Shown: positions 25,815 to 35,382 of the stretch, piece after piece
Position numbering within the stretch: the stretch's first letter is position 1
Layout: every line of letters begins with the position of its first letter
Assembly (NCBI RefSeq): GCF_905220975.1
Contig: NZ_CAJNBK010000016.1
Location: 88,491-152,490 of the forward strand
DNA from: Paraburkholderia haematera
GTDB taxonomy: Bacteria > Pseudomonadota > Gammaproteobacteria > Burkholderiales > Burkholderiaceae
Length of the DNA stretch: 64,000 nucleotides
Reading direction: 5' to 3'
Translations under genes and position numbers: made by a program
The notes under the pieces: generated by a model
The model's database searches: none
Told to the model about the DNA's origin: nothing
What the model saw: only the letters and a program-made list of their open reading frames with translations

Positions 25815-27251
25815 TCAATACGGCTCGCCGACGCGCACGATCTTCAGCGTATTCGTGCCGCCTGCCTGACCCATCGGCTCGCCGACGGTCAGCACCACCA
25901 TGTCGCCGCGCGACGCGTAGCCCTTGCTGACCACGGTTTCCAGCGCCTGCTGCAACGCGGTGTCACGGTCGCTGCTGGTGTCCAGATGCAGCGAGGTGAC
26001 GTTGCGGTAGATCGCCATGGCCCGTTCGCTGCCGATGCGCGGCGTGAGCGCGAAAATCGGCACGTGGGTCCAGTGACGCGACATCCACAGCGCGGTCGAA
26101 CCCGACTCGGTCAACGCGACGATTGCCTTCGCGCCAAGGTGGTATGCCGTGAACAGCGCGCCCATCGCGATCGACTGGTCGATCCGCGTGAACGTGCGGT
26201 CGAGGAAATCCTTGTCCAGTTCCGACTGTTCCGACTTCTCGGCTTCGAGGCAGATCGCGGACATTGTCTCGATGGTCTGCACCGGGTACTTGCCCGCAGC
26301 GGACTCGGCCGACAGCATCACCGCATCCGTTCCGTCCAGCACCGCGTTGGCCACGTCCGACACTTCGGCGCGGGTCGGCACCGGTGCGTAGATCATCGAC
26401 TCCATCATCTGGGTCGCGGTGATCACGAACTTGTTCGATTCACGCGCCATCCGAATCATGCGCTTTTGCAGCGCGGGAACTGCGGCATTCCCCACTTCCA
26501 CGGCCAGATCGCCACGCGCGACCATGATGCCGTCCGAGGCGTCGAGGATGCCTTGCAGCGCCGGAATCGCTTCCGCCCGCTCGATCTTCGCGATCATCTT
26601 CGGCTTGATGCCATAGGGCGCGCCGGCGATATTCGCGAGCTGGCGAGCCATTTCCATGTCGGTGGCGTTCTTGGGGAACGATACCGCGACGTAATCCACG
26701 CCGAGGGACATCGCCGTGCGGATGTCTTCCATGTCTTTGGCCGTGAGGGCAGGCGCCGTGAGCCCGCCGCCCTGGCGGTTGATGCCCTTGTTGTTCGACA
26801 ACTCGCCGCCGATCGTCACGGTGGTGTGAATCTCGCTGCCGAGCACGCGCACGACGTCCAGCACGATCAGGCCGTCGTTGAGCAACAGCACGTCGCCTGG
26901 TTTCAGGTCGCGCGGCAGGTCTTTGTAGTCGAGGCCGACGCGATCGTCGTTGCCGAGTTCACATTCGGCGTCGAGGACGAAGGGGTTGCCGGGGACCAGC
27001 GTGGTCTTGCCGTTTTCGAATTTGCCGACGCGAATCTTCGGACCTTGCAGGTCGGCCATGATGCCGACTTCGCGGCCGGCCTTGCGGGCCGCCTCGCGCA
27101 CGAATTCGGCGCGCTGGCGGTGGTCGTCGGCGGTGCCGTGCGAGAAATTGAGCCGCACCACGTCGGCCCCCGCCTGAATCATTTGCAGCAGGATTTCCGG
27201 CGTACTGGAAGCCGGTCCGATGGTAGCGACAATCTTGGTGGCGCGATGCAT
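25815..27251 (-). CDS. pyk: Pyruvate kinase
   Basis: This 478-residue protein starts MHRATKIVATIGPASSTPEIL and contains VVRLNFSHGTADDH, the active-site block SDGIMVARGDLAVEVG and AVMLSAESAAGKYP. It converts phosphoenolpyruvate and ADP to pyruvate and ATP. The ATG at 27251 has AGGAG 6 nt upstream and matches family length. The frame stays open for 142 codons further, almost to the pgk stop; that part is treated as non-coding leader. Confidence 0.94.
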   Translation of the reverse strand: MHRATKIVATIGPASSTPEILLQMIQAGADVVRLNFSHGTADDHRQRAEFVREAARKAGREVGIMADLQGPKIRVGKFENGKTTLVPGNPFVLDAECELGNDDRVGLDYKDLPRDLKPGDVLLLNDGLIVLDVVRVLGSEIHTTVTIGGELSNNKGINRQGGGLTAPALTAKDMEDIRTAMSLGVDYVAVSFPKNATDMEMARQLANIAGAPYGIKPKMIAKIERAEAIPALQGILDASDGIMVARGDLAVEVGNAAVPALQKRMIRMARESNKFVITATQMMESMIYAPVPTRAEVSDVANAVLDGTDAVMLSAESAAGKYPVQTIETMSAICLEAEKSEQSELDKDFLDRTFTRIDQSIAMGALFTAYHLGAKAIVALTESGSTALWMSRHWTHVPIFALTPRIGSERAMAIYRNVTSLHLDTSSDRDTALQQALETVVSKGYASRGDMVVLTVGEPMGQAGGTNTLKIVRVGEPY

Positions 27252-27678
27252 GAGTCTCCTCGTCTGGATAGGATCGCTGGAATGAGCGCTGCGAGTCGGA
27301 TGCGGAGGCTGCGCACCGAAGGATGCTGCCGGGGGCTGCGCGCCGGTTGAAACCAGCGTCGCTTTATGGGGTGAAGCGGTGTTCGACACCGGCACGAGGG
27401 GCGCCGGTGGGGGTGCGGGCGCGACTTCTGCGTCCGGGAGTTCTGCCGGCGAGGGGGCGGCTTGTCCGTCGGACAATTCCGCTGCCTCGCTGGCAGTGGT
27501 CAACTCCGCGAGCGCGAGGGGCGACCCGGATTCTTCCTGCTCGGTTGCCGCGTGGTTTAACGCTTGCGGCACAGCGGTGGAGCGCGCTTCGCGCTCCCCT
27601 GCCGTTGCTACTGCGGTGTTGCGCGGCTTGCTGCCGCGCGCTTTTGCAGACTTCGCTGAGGGGGAGCGCGTCGCCACG
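27252..27678 (-). other. Open 427-bp gap between pgk and pyk
   Basis: No gene is called here. The minus-strand frame of pyk has no stop across the gap and could start at a GTG at 27677, 1 nt after the pgk stop. The predicted peptide begins Lys/Arg/Ala-rich and becomes Ala/Pro/Glu-rich. It resembles a disordered region, or GC-driven open sequence. No known domain was recognised. Confidence 0.4.
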
Positions 27679-28872
27679 TTAAGCCCGCGATTCCAGAACT
27701 TCGACCGCCGGCAGCTTCTTGCCCTCAAGGAACTCGAGGAAGGCGCCGCCGCCCGTTGAAATGTAGCTGACCTTGTCGTGGATGCCGTACTTGGCAATCG
27801 CGGCCAGCGTGTCGCCGCCGCCTGCAATCGAGAACGCCGACGATTTGGCGATCGCGTCAGCGAGCGTCTTGGTCCCGTTGCCGAACTGATCGAATTCGAA
27901 CACGCCGACCGGGCCGTTCCACACGATCGTGCCGGCTTTTTCCAGTTGCGCGGCGAGCACTTTGGCGGTTTCCGGTCCGATGTCGAGGATCATGTCGTCG
28001 TCCTGCACGTCCGCCACGGCTTTCACTTCAGCCTTGGCGGTCGGCGAGAATTCTTTCGCCGTGACCACGTCGGTCGGGATCGGTACTGAGGCGCCGCGGG
28101 CTTTCGCTGCGTCGATGATGGCTTTGGCTTCGTTGAGCAGATCGGCTTCGGCGAGCGACTTGCCGATCTTCAGGCCGGCCGCCAGCATGAACGTATTGGC
28201 GATGCCGCCGCCCACGATCAGCTGATCGACCTTGTCGGCCAGCGACTTCAGGATGGTCAGCTTGGTGGACACCTTCGAGCCGGCGACGATTGCCACCAGC
28301 GGACGCTTCGGCGCGCCCAGCGCCTGGCCGAGTGCTTCGAGCTCAGCGGCCAGCAGCGGGCCGGCACAGGCGACCGGCGCGTATTTGGCGATGCCGTGCG
28401 TGGTCGCTTCGGCGCGGTGCGCGGTGCCGAACGCGTCGTTCACGTAGATGTCGCAGAGCTTCGCCATTTTTTGCGCGAGCTCGTCGGAATCCTTCTTTTC
28501 GCCCTTGTTGACGCGGCAGTTTTCCAGCAGCACGACCTGGCCCGGCGTGACATTCACGCCGTTTTCGACCCAGTTGGCGACCAGCGGCACGTCACGGCCG
28601 AGCAGTTCGGCCAGACGCTTCGCGACCGGCGCAAGCGAGTCTTCCGGCTTGAATTCGCCTTCGGTCGGGCGGCCCAGATGCGACGTAACCATCACAGCGG
28701 CGCCGGCGTCCAGCGCGGCCTTGATGGCCGGCACGGAGGCGCGGATGCGGGTGTCTTCAGTGATGTTGCCTTGATCGTCCTGCGGCACGTTCAGATCGGC
28801 ACGGATGAACACGCGTTTGCCGGATAGCTTGCCTTCGGCGATCAGATCGGAGAGACGCAATACCTTGTTCAT
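27679..28872 (-). CDS. pgk: Phosphoglycerate kinase
   Basis: This 397-residue protein has the N-terminal substrate-binding blocks VFIRADLNVPQ and MVTSHLGRPTEG, the GGGIANTF region and the C-terminal nucleotide motif GGGDTLAAIAKYG. It makes ATP from 1,3-bisphosphoglycerate. The start at 28872 (MNKVLRLSDL) gives the usual length. It is the first of pgk-pyk-fba. Confidence 0.95.
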   Translation of the reverse strand: MNKVLRLSDLIAEGKLSGKRVFIRADLNVPQDDQGNITEDTRIRASVPAIKAALDAGAAVMVTSHLGRPTEGEFKPEDSLAPVAKRLAELLGRDVPLVANWVENGVNVTPGQVVLLENCRVNKGEKKDSDELAQKMAKLCDIYVNDAFGTAHRAEATTHGIAKYAPVACAGPLLAAELEALGQALGAPKRPLVAIVAGSKVSTKLTILKSLADKVDQLIVGGGIANTFMLAAGLKIGKSLAEADLLNEAKAIIDAAKARGASVPIPTDVVTAKEFSPTAKAEVKAVADVQDDDMILDIGPETAKVLAAQLEKAGTIVWNGPVGVFEFDQFGNGTKTLADAIAKSSAFSIAGGGDTLAAIAKYGIHDKVSYISTGGGAFLEFLEGKKLPAVEVLESRA

Positions 28873-29146
28873 GGGCGTTTGTGCATGCGAGTTGATGGGA
28901 AGGCGGTGGCGGACGACGCGCTGGGTCGTGAGCGCGGCAAACTCCAGCGCTTGGGCACGGCAGCGGCTCCACTGAGTCGGGCGCCGGCGGCAGAGCCGCG
29001 GCTGTCGCGCCATGCAGCGGCGCGCTTATCCCGGAAACAGCCATTTTAACTGATCCACACTGCCTTCTGACCCGCAACCAGGCGAATGTCCCGTATTTGG
29101 AGGATGCATCGCGCATGTTGCAACACAGCATTTTCAGTTCAATCAA

Positions 29147-29470
29147 TTACATGAAGAGGCGCAAGAGCGTGAACACGACCATTCCCACCACAATCGTGCC
29201 GAGCATGGTGCGTCGCAACAAAAACCACGCAAGACCGGCCAGCGTCGCGTAAAACTCGTGGTTCGACGGCGCGAACGAGAGTCCTTCCGGCGTGCTCAGC
29301 ACATCGGGCAGCACCACGGCCGCAAGTGCCGCGGCCGGCGCATAGCGCAGCATCCGCTGAACGCGCGCCGGCAAAACCGTGCGCTCGCCGCCGATTAGAA
29401 ACATGGCGCGTGTCACTGCGGTGACGAAAGTCATGCCGATAATGGCTAGCCAGATCTGCGTGGATGTCAT
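29147..29470 (-). CDS. azlD: AzlD-family branched-chain amino acid exporter subunit
   Basis: This 107-residue membrane protein has about four helices and the AzlD pattern (VTAVTRAMFLIGG, LRYAPAAALAAVVLPDVL). With AzlC it forms a LIV-E type exporter for branched-chain amino acids or their analogues. Its ATG overlaps the azlC stop (ATGA), so the two are translationally coupled. Confidence 0.88.
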   Translation of the reverse strand: MTSTQIWLAIIGMTFVTAVTRAMFLIGGERTVLPARVQRMLRYAPAAALAAVVLPDVLSTPEGLSFAPSNHEFYATLAGLAWFLLRRTMLGTIVVGMVVFTLLRLFM

Positions 29471-30213
29471 GGGGAATCTCCGGCGCGGTTACGGATGCGG
29501 CGCAAGTCGGCGCGCTCGACCATCAGATCGGCGGCACTGCCCGCGACAATCGCCGCGATCACCGCCAGCGGCAGGGCGAGCCGGTAAGGCAGATCGAAGG
29601 CGAGGAGCGACACCAGACCGGCAATGCTGACGGCAACCAGCGTGGAGCGCGTGGCGATCGCCGACACCATGATGGGCAGCAGCGCCAGCGTGCCCGCCAG
29701 CGCGAGACCCCAGTTGTCCGGGATCAGGCTCGCCAGCAGGATGCCGGCGATCGACGACACCTGCCACGACAGCCAGCTGCAGATTGCCATGCCCCAGAAG
29801 TACGCCTCCTTGCCCGGCAGGTAACCGGTCTGAAAGCTCTTCTTCTGGAACAGCAGGTAGATCACGTCACCGTTGAAGTAGCCCAGTACGATGCGCCGCC
29901 ACATCGGCAGATAGGAAAAATGCGGCGCGAGACCGGCGCTGAAGATCACAAAACGCGTATTGACCATGGCGGCGGTGAGCAGCACGGTCCAGATCGGCAG
30001 CTTGGCGGCCAGGAGCGGCAGCACGGCCAGTTGGGACGAACCGGCGTAGCACAGCAGCGACATGGTGAGCGCCTGCGGCAGCGTGAGCACGGACTTGCTC
30101 ATCGCAATGCCGGTGACGAGGCCCCAGGAGAAAATCGCCATCAGCGTGGGCGAATAGTCGCGCGCGCCCTCACGAAAGGCACGGCGATCGGTATCTGACA
30201 GTCGAGCGAGCAT
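29467..30213 (-). CDS. azlC: AzlC-family branched-chain amino acid exporter
   Basis: This 248-residue membrane protein contains the AzlC features FREGARDYSPTLMAIFSWGLVTG, LLCYAGSSQLAVL and NTRFVIFSAGLAPHF. It is the large subunit of the AzlCD exporter. An in-frame ATG 33 nt further upstream is possible; the one at 30213 fits family length better. The position next to ilvE on the other strand fits branched-chain amino acid metabolism. Confidence 0.88.
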   Translation of the reverse strand: MLARLSDTDRRAFREGARDYSPTLMAIFSWGLVTGIAMSKSVLTLPQALTMSLLCYAGSSQLAVLPLLAAKLPIWTVLLTAAMVNTRFVIFSAGLAPHFSYLPMWRRIVLGYFNGDVIYLLFQKKSFQTGYLPGKEAYFWGMAICSWLSWQVSSIAGILLASLIPDNWGLALAGTLALLPIMVSAIATRSTLVAVSIAGLVSLLAFDLPYRLALPLAVIAAIVAGSAADLMVERADLRRIRNRAGDSP

Positions 30214-30406
30214 GAGGCGAAACGCGGGCGCGAGGCGGCGCCGCAACGAAGGGAAGTCGGCGCCAGGTCGTCAAGCACCCGCTGGCGCATCCGGATTTGA
30301 ATTATGCGTGCGCCGAATTATAGCGCCCGGCGTACGGCCAAATGCCCGTTTCGTGTGCAAAAGACGCTAAAATGACGCTCTTTCACCGCACCCGCTGGAG
30401 AATCGT

Positions 30407-31330
30407 ATGTCAATGGCCGACCGCGACGGCAAGATCTGGATGGATGGCAAGCTCATCGATTGGCGCGACGCCAAGATCCACGTGCTGACCCACACGCTGC
30501 ATTACGGCATGGGCGTTTTCGAAGGTGTCCGCGCCTACAAGACGGCGGACGGCGGCACGGCGATTTTCCGCCTCCAGGAACATACCAAGCGCCTGCTGAA
30601 CTCGGCCAAGATTTTCCAGATGGACGTGCCGTTCGACCACGAAACGCTGGCCGCCGCGCAGTGCGAAGTGGTCCGCCAGAACAAGCTGGAATCCTGCTAC
30701 CTGCGCCCGATCATCTGGGTCGGCTCGGAAAAGCTCGGCGTGTCAGCCAAGGGCAATACGATCCACGTGGCAATCGCTGCATGGCCGTGGGGCGCTTACC
30801 TCGGTGAAGACGGCATTGCCAAGGGCATCCGTGTGAAGACCTCGTCGTTCACGCGCCATCACGTGAACGTGTCGATGGTCCGCGCCAAGGCGTCGGGCTG
30901 GTACGTGAACTCGATCCTCGCCAACCAGGAAGCGATTGCCGACGGTTACGACGAAGCACTGCTGCTCGACGTAGACGGTTACGTGTCCGAAGGCTCCGGC
31001 GAGAATTTCTTCCTCGTCAACAACGGCAAGCTGTACACGCCGGACCTGTCGTCGTGCCTCGACGGCATTACGCGCGACACGGTCATCACGCTGGCGCGCG
31101 ACGCGGGCATCCAGGTGATCGAAAAGCGCATCACGCGCGACGAGGTCTATACCTGCGACGAAGCGTTCTTCACCGGCACCGCCGCCGAAGTCACGCCGAT
31201 TCGCGAACTCGACAACCGTACGATCGGCTCGGGCGCACGCGGCCCGATCACCGAGAAGCTGCAATCGGGCTTCTTCGATATCGTGAACGGCAAGAGCGAC
31301 AAGTACGCGCACTGGCTCACCAAGATCTAA
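30407..31330 (+). CDS. ilvE: Branched-chain amino acid aminotransferase
   Basis: This 307-residue class IV aminotransferase has LHYGMGVFEGVRAYKT, the PLP-lysine region MVRAKASGWYVNSILANQEA and DGYVSEGSGENFFLV. It makes leucine, isoleucine and valine from their 2-oxo acids with glutamate. It is divergent from azlC, and CTGGAG lies upstream of the start. The zinc-finger gene follows after 78 bp. Confidence 0.94.
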   Translation: MSMADRDGKIWMDGKLIDWRDAKIHVLTHTLHYGMGVFEGVRAYKTADGGTAIFRLQEHTKRLLNSAKIFQMDVPFDHETLAAAQCEVVRQNKLESCYLRPIIWVGSEKLGVSAKGNTIHVAIAAWPWGAYLGEDGIAKGIRVKTSSFTRHHVNVSMVRAKASGWYVNSILANQEAIADGYDEALLLDVDGYVSEGSGENFFLVNNGKLYTPDLSSCLDGITRDTVITLARDAGIQVIEKRITRDEVYTCDEAFFTGTAAEVTPIRELDNRTIGSGARGPITEKLQSGFFDIVNGKSDKYAHWLTKI

Positions 31331-31408
31331 CGCGCGCTGCGCCGGCACCGGGCCCCTGGCCTTTTACCGGCGCAACGCACGCACCCTGCATACAACGAGA
31401 ACGTCCCC

Positions 31409-31603
31409 ATGAGCGAAATCAAGGAAATGCCGCTGGTCGAACTGTCGGCAAAAGACCTGCCGGCGTATTGCCCGAATCCAGCCATGCCGCGCTGGAGCGC
31501 GCACCCGCGCGTCTTTATCGACGTGACGCACGGCGAAGCCAAATGCCCGTATTGCAGCACGCGTTACAAGCTGCGTGACGGCGAAGTGGTCAAAGGTCAC
31601 TAA
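31409..31603 (+). CDS. CHCC zinc-finger domain protein (NDUFS6/zf-CHCC type)
   Basis: This 64-residue protein has the zf-CHCC ligands Cys21, His32, Cys46 and Cys49 (AYCPNP, SAHPRV, KCPYCSTRY). In mitochondria the same finger occurs in complex I subunit NDUFS6; in bacteria the role is unknown. It follows ilvE and precedes waaF, as in other Burkholderiaceae from memory. Confidence 0.9.
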   Translation: MSEIKEMPLVELSAKDLPAYCPNPAMPRWSAHPRVFIDVTHGEAKCPYCSTRYKLRDGEVVKGH

Positions 31604-31869
31604 CCTGAATATCGCGCACTGAGCACCGATCGCTTGCTGCGCTCTTTGCCGGCTTGCCCGCTACCCGCCGGTTCGTCATGTGACGGGCCGGCTTTGCTAA
31701 TGCAGCGGGTGGCGGCAGGCCGGGCGCTTCGCACCAGAGCCGCAGCCGCGACGGGGCCGGCCATGCCGACCCCGCATCGCAAAGCTCGCGGCTTTTTCCC
31801 TTTGACACAATCGAACGCCACGCGCATGGCTCGCGCGGCGCTTCGTTTCGACACCGGATACTCACTCTG

Positions 31870-32895
31870 ATGCGTCGCGCGTTGGTTATCGCACCGAACT
31901 GGATCGGTGACGCATTGATGGCGCAGCCGCTGTTTGCGCGCCTCGTGAAATTGCATCCGCGCATCGTGATCGACGCGGTCGCGCCCTCGTGGGTCGCGCC
32001 TGTGCTTGAACGCATGCCCGAGATTCGCGACGTCTACGCAACGGACCTCGCGCACGGCAAGCTGCAGATGCTGCGCCGCTGGCAGTTGGCGAGCGATTTG
32101 CGCGACGTCGGCTACGACGCGGCCTATGTCCTGCCGAATTCGCTCAAGTCGGCGCTGATTCCGTGGATGGCGGGCATTCCGCTGCGCATCGGCTACACCG
32201 GCGAAAGCCGCTACGGCTTGCTGAACGTGCGTCACGCGAATCCGCGCAAAGATGAACGCCCGCCAATGGTCGGCCACTACGCCGCGCTCGCCTACGCGCC
32301 AGGCGCCAAGATCCCCGGCGACCTGCCGATGCCGCGGCTCGACGCCGATCTGAACGAAGCCTCGCGCGTCTCCGCGCGCTTCAATCTGGATACGCGCGTG
32401 CCGCTGCTGGTGTTCTGCCCGGGCGCCGAGTACGGTCCGGCCAAGCGGTGGCCGCCCGAGCATTTCGCAGCGCTCGCGCAGATCGTCGGCCAGTCGTTTC
32501 CGTACACGCAGATCGTCGCGCTCGGCTCGCCCAAAGACGCGCCGCTTGCCCAGGCCATTGCCGAAAAAGCGCCGAATGTGCGTAACCTGTGCGGTCAGAC
32601 CGCGCTAGGCGAGGCGTGCGCGCTGATCTCGCGGGCCAACGCGGTCGTCACCAACGACTCCGGACTGATGCACGTGGCCGCCGCGCTGCGCCGGCCGCTG
32701 GTGGCCGTGTACGGTTCGACCGATCCACGCCACACGCCGCCCTTGTCCGAGCTTGCGAAGGTACAATGGCTTCATCTCGAATGCAGTCCCTGTTTTCAGC
32801 GCGAGTGTCCACTAGGGCATCTGAACTGCCTGAAGCAGCTGAGCGCCGAACAGATATTCGGCGATTTGCGCGGCATGTTGCTTGCGCAACGTTGA
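31870..32895 (+). CDS. waaF: ADP-heptose:LPS heptosyltransferase II
   Basis: This 341-residue glycosyltransferase family 9 protein starts RRALVIAPNWIGDALMAQPLF and has the acceptor and donor blocks VFCPGAEYGPAKRWPPEHFA and AVVTNDSGLMHVAAAL...YGSTDPRHTPPL. It adds the second heptose to the inner core of lipopolysaccharide at the inner membrane. WaaF is favoured over WaaC by PNWIGDALMAQPL and the KRWP motif. Confidence 0.92.
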   Translation: MRRALVIAPNWIGDALMAQPLFARLVKLHPRIVIDAVAPSWVAPVLERMPEIRDVYATDLAHGKLQMLRRWQLASDLRDVGYDAAYVLPNSLKSALIPWMAGIPLRIGYTGESRYGLLNVRHANPRKDERPPMVGHYAALAYAPGAKIPGDLPMPRLDADLNEASRVSARFNLDTRVPLLVFCPGAEYGPAKRWPPEHFAALAQIVGQSFPYTQIVALGSPKDAPLAQAIAEKAPNVRNLCGQTALGEACALISRANAVVTNDSGLMHVAAALRRPLVAVYGSTDPRHTPPLSELAKVQWLHLECSPCFQRECPLGHLNCLKQLSAEQIFGDLRGMLLAQR

Positions 32896-33073
32896 GCCAA
32901 ACTGATTCGACTGATACTTGCACGCAACACCGCACGCCCCTGAGCGCGTCGCGTCATGTTCGCGCCTTGCGGCGCGGGCATTCTCGCGCTTGGGTGCGAT
33001 TGTCCGGTGCTCCGGACTGTCCCGCTGACCGCTGCCCCGCAACCGCGCGCCGCGCACAAGAGACTGACGAGCC

Positions 33074-33520
33074 ATGCCACGTTTTGCCCATATCTTCGAA
33101 GCCGCCGCCGATACGCTGAACGCCTATTACCAGGCCGTCGCCGAGGTGAATATCGACAGCTTGATGGGCCTGTGGATCGACGAGGAGTTCGTTAGCTGCA
33201 TCTGCGCGGACGGCTCCCACCTGCACGGCCTCGACAGTATTCGCGCCGGCTTGCAAATTCAGCTCGAAACCGCGCCCGTTTCGATTGAACCGCTCGATAT
33301 TCGCGTCTACGACAGTCTCGGCACGGTCGTCTACGCCATTGCCGAGGCACACCGCCCGGCCGATCCGAAAGCGGCGCCCGCCATGGTGTTCACCACTTAC
33401 GTGATGGTCCACGAACGCGGCGAATGGCGGATTGCGCATATTCACGCGAGTCCGATGCCGAACGAGACCGCCAGTCAGTTCGCCACCAAGATGCGGCATG
33501 GTCAGGGATCGCTGCACTGA
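33074..33520 (+). CDS. NTF2/SnoaL-like domain protein
   Basis: This 148-residue protein shows the alpha-plus-beta layout of an NTF2-like fold: an N-terminal helix with ADTLNAYYQAVAEVNIDSLMGLW, a DGSHLHGLDSIRAGL segment and final strands FTTYVMVHERGEWRIAHIHASP. Such proteins bind or act on small molecules; the ligand is not evident. It lies between waaF and the YheT-like gene. Confidence 0.8.
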   Translation: MPRFAHIFEAAADTLNAYYQAVAEVNIDSLMGLWIDEEFVSCICADGSHLHGLDSIRAGLQIQLETAPVSIEPLDIRVYDSLGTVVYAIAEAHRPADPKAAPAMVFTTYVMVHERGEWRIAHIHASPMPNETASQFATKMRHGQGSLH

Positions 33521-33576
33521 CGCTTGACGGGCATTTGCCTGTTTCACCGGTTTTACTTTTTTGTTTCGACGCCGGC

Positions 33577-34734
33577 ATGAGTACGCCCCGAAGGAAGTCT
33601 CCCGCTTCGAACGAAGTCCCTCGCCCCGAAGGAAGTCTCCTTGGGGGAATTGAGGCCTGGGGAACGACGCACAATACATCCGCTTCTACCGGTGCAGCAC
33701 GCGCCGCGACCGCTGCCGAAACCACGCTCGATCTGTTCTACCGCGCGCCGCTCTGGTTGCCGAACCGGCATCTGCAGACTATCGTCCCCGCGCTGTTCGC
33801 ACGCCGTCCGGCCATCACGTTCCGGCGCGAACGCTGGGAGACGCCTGACGACGATTTCATCGATCTCGATTGGGTGGTGCATGACGGCCAAGCCGCCTCC
33901 CCGCTCGCCCCGCTTCGAATTCCGGCCGAGGGCGCGCCGCTATTCGTCCTGTTTCACGGCCTCGAAGGCGGTTCCACGTCGCACTATGCCGCCACGTTGA
34001 TGGCGGCCGCACGGGAGTATGGCTGGCACGGCGTCGTGCCGCACTTTCGCAGCTGCAGTGGACCGCTGAACCGATTGCCGCGCTTCTATCATCTCGCCGA
34101 CAGCAACGAAGTCGACTGGATCCTGCGGCGCCTGCGCGCCACGTATCGCGGGCCCATCGTGGCGGCGGGCGTCTCGCTCGGCGGCAATGTGCTGCTGCGC
34201 TGGCTCGGCGAGCGGCGCGAAGATGCGTCGCCGGTGCTCTCGGCCGCCGCGGCGATTTCGGCGCCGCTCGACGTGCATGCCGGCGGCCGTGCGTTGTCAC
34301 AAGGCTTCGGCATGGTCTACACGCGCAATTTCCTGAAGACGCTGAAGCAGAAAGCCGAGCAGAAACTGACGCAGTTTCCGGGGTTGTTCGACCGCGACGC
34401 GATGCAGGCAAGCCGCACCATGTACGACTTCGACAATGTGGTGACGGCGCCGCTGCACGGCTTTCGCGATACTGACGACTACTGGAGCAGCGCGACCACG
34501 CGGCCGTTGCTGCCGGGGATTGCCGTGCCGACACTGGTGCTGAACGCACGCAACGACCCGTTCTTGCCGGCCGAAGCGTTACCGGCGCAGCATGAGGTGT
34601 CGGCATGGGTGGAACTCGACCAACCCATGCACGGTGGCCACGCCGGTTTCATGACCGGCCCCTTCCCAGGCCGCATCGACTGGTTGTCGCGGCGCGTCCT
34701 CGGTTATCTGGAGCGGTATGTCGATCATGGATGA
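33577..34734 (+). CDS. YheT-like alpha/beta hydrolase
   Basis: This 385-residue protein has a YheT/EMB8-type hydrolase core starting near residue 50 (APLWLPNRHLQTIVPALF), the oxyanion region VLFHGLEGGSTSHY, the nucleophile elbow AAGVSLGGNVLLRW and a C-terminal His in MHGGHAGF. It is probably a cytosolic esterase of unknown substrate. The first 50 residues are low complexity and are encoded over a 19-bp tandem repeat. The ATG at 33577 is the only standard start near the core but has no clear ribosome-binding site. Confidence 0.85.
   Translation: MSTPRRKSPASNEVPRPEGSLLGGIEAWGTTHNTSASTGAARAATAAETTLDLFYRAPLWLPNRHLQTIVPALFARRPAITFRRERWETPDDDFIDLDWVVHDGQAASPLAPLRIPAEGAPLFVLFHGLEGGSTSHYAATLMAAAREYGWHGVVPHFRSCSGPLNRLPRFYHLADSNEVDWILRRLRATYRGPIVAAGVSLGGNVLLRWLGERREDASPVLSAAAAISAPLDVHAGGRALSQGFGMVYTRNFLKTLKQKAEQKLTQFPGLFDRDAMQASRTMYDFDNVVTAPLHGFRDTDDYWSSATTRPLLPGIAVPTLVLNARNDPFLPAEALPAQHEVSAWVELDQPMHGGHAGFMTGPFPGRIDWLSRRVLGYLERYVDHG
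33584..33640. repeat. Three tandem 19-bp repeats
   Basis: CGCCCCGAAGGAAGTCTCC occurs exactly at 33584-33602 and 33622-33640. A degenerate middle copy (CGCTTCGAACGAAGTCCCT, 14/19) lies at 33603-33621. The copies abut. The unit length is not a multiple of three, and the repeat lies in the first codons of the hydrolase gene. Confidence 0.9.
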
Positions 34735-35299
34735 CATCGTCAAGCAGGCTTTGGCCAAATGGCCGAATGTGCCGAGTTGCACCGGATGGCTGATGCTGGA
34801 CCGGCGCGGCAACTGGCGCATGCGGGATGAAGCCGCTCAGGCCAGCGGCGCGCCTGGTACGGCGATCCGGCATGAGGCGTTGCTCGGATTTATCAATCGG
34901 AACTACGACGCCGATGAACGCGGCCAGTGGTTTTTCCAGAATGGGCCACAGCGGGTGTATATCGAGTTGGGCTATACGCCGTGGGTGGTGAGGTTGTCAG
35001 CCGATGCTGCCGGGGTGCTTTCGTTGACTGACCAGGCCGGTGGAGCTTTCGAACCTTCGGCGGTGTTCGTCGACGATGAAGGCGGGATTCTGTTTGTCGA
35101 TGGCTTGACACCACCGAGAGTCGCTGTTTTGCACGACCACGACCTCGAGGTTTTTTCTGACCACGCAGCGTTGGGCGACGACTCGATGAGCGGAATGTTT
35201 CGCTGGAACCATGGCGTTGTATTGCCTTTGCAGGGCGTGCGGCGAAGTGAGGTTGCCACGCGGTTCGGGTTTGTCGACAGTCCGGCGGCGAACGCTTAG
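34718..35299 (+). CDS. DUF2946-like conserved protein
   Basis: This 193-residue soluble protein (MSIMDDIVKQALAKWPNVPSCTGWLMLDRRGNWRMR) resembles the Burkholderiaceae proteins I recall as DUF2946; the domain name is uncertain. It overlaps the end of the YheT-like gene by 17 bp, so the two are translationally linked. A second ATG at 34727 is also possible. No catalytic motif was recognised. Confidence 0.75.
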   Translation: MSIMDDIVKQALAKWPNVPSCTGWLMLDRRGNWRMRDEAAQASGAPGTAIRHEALLGFINRNYDADERGQWFFQNGPQRVYIELGYTPWVVRLSADAAGVLSLTDQAGGAFEPSAVFVDDEGGILFVDGLTPPRVAVLHDHDLEVFSDHAALGDDSMSGMFRWNHGVVLPLQGVRRSEVATRFGFVDSPAANA

Positions 35300-35382
35300 G
35301 TTTTTCCAGCTTGGTGCGTGGGCCTTTGCACACTTTTGCACAGCCCGCGTGCTGGTCAGACTGCGAAGGCCAGCAACGCTCC

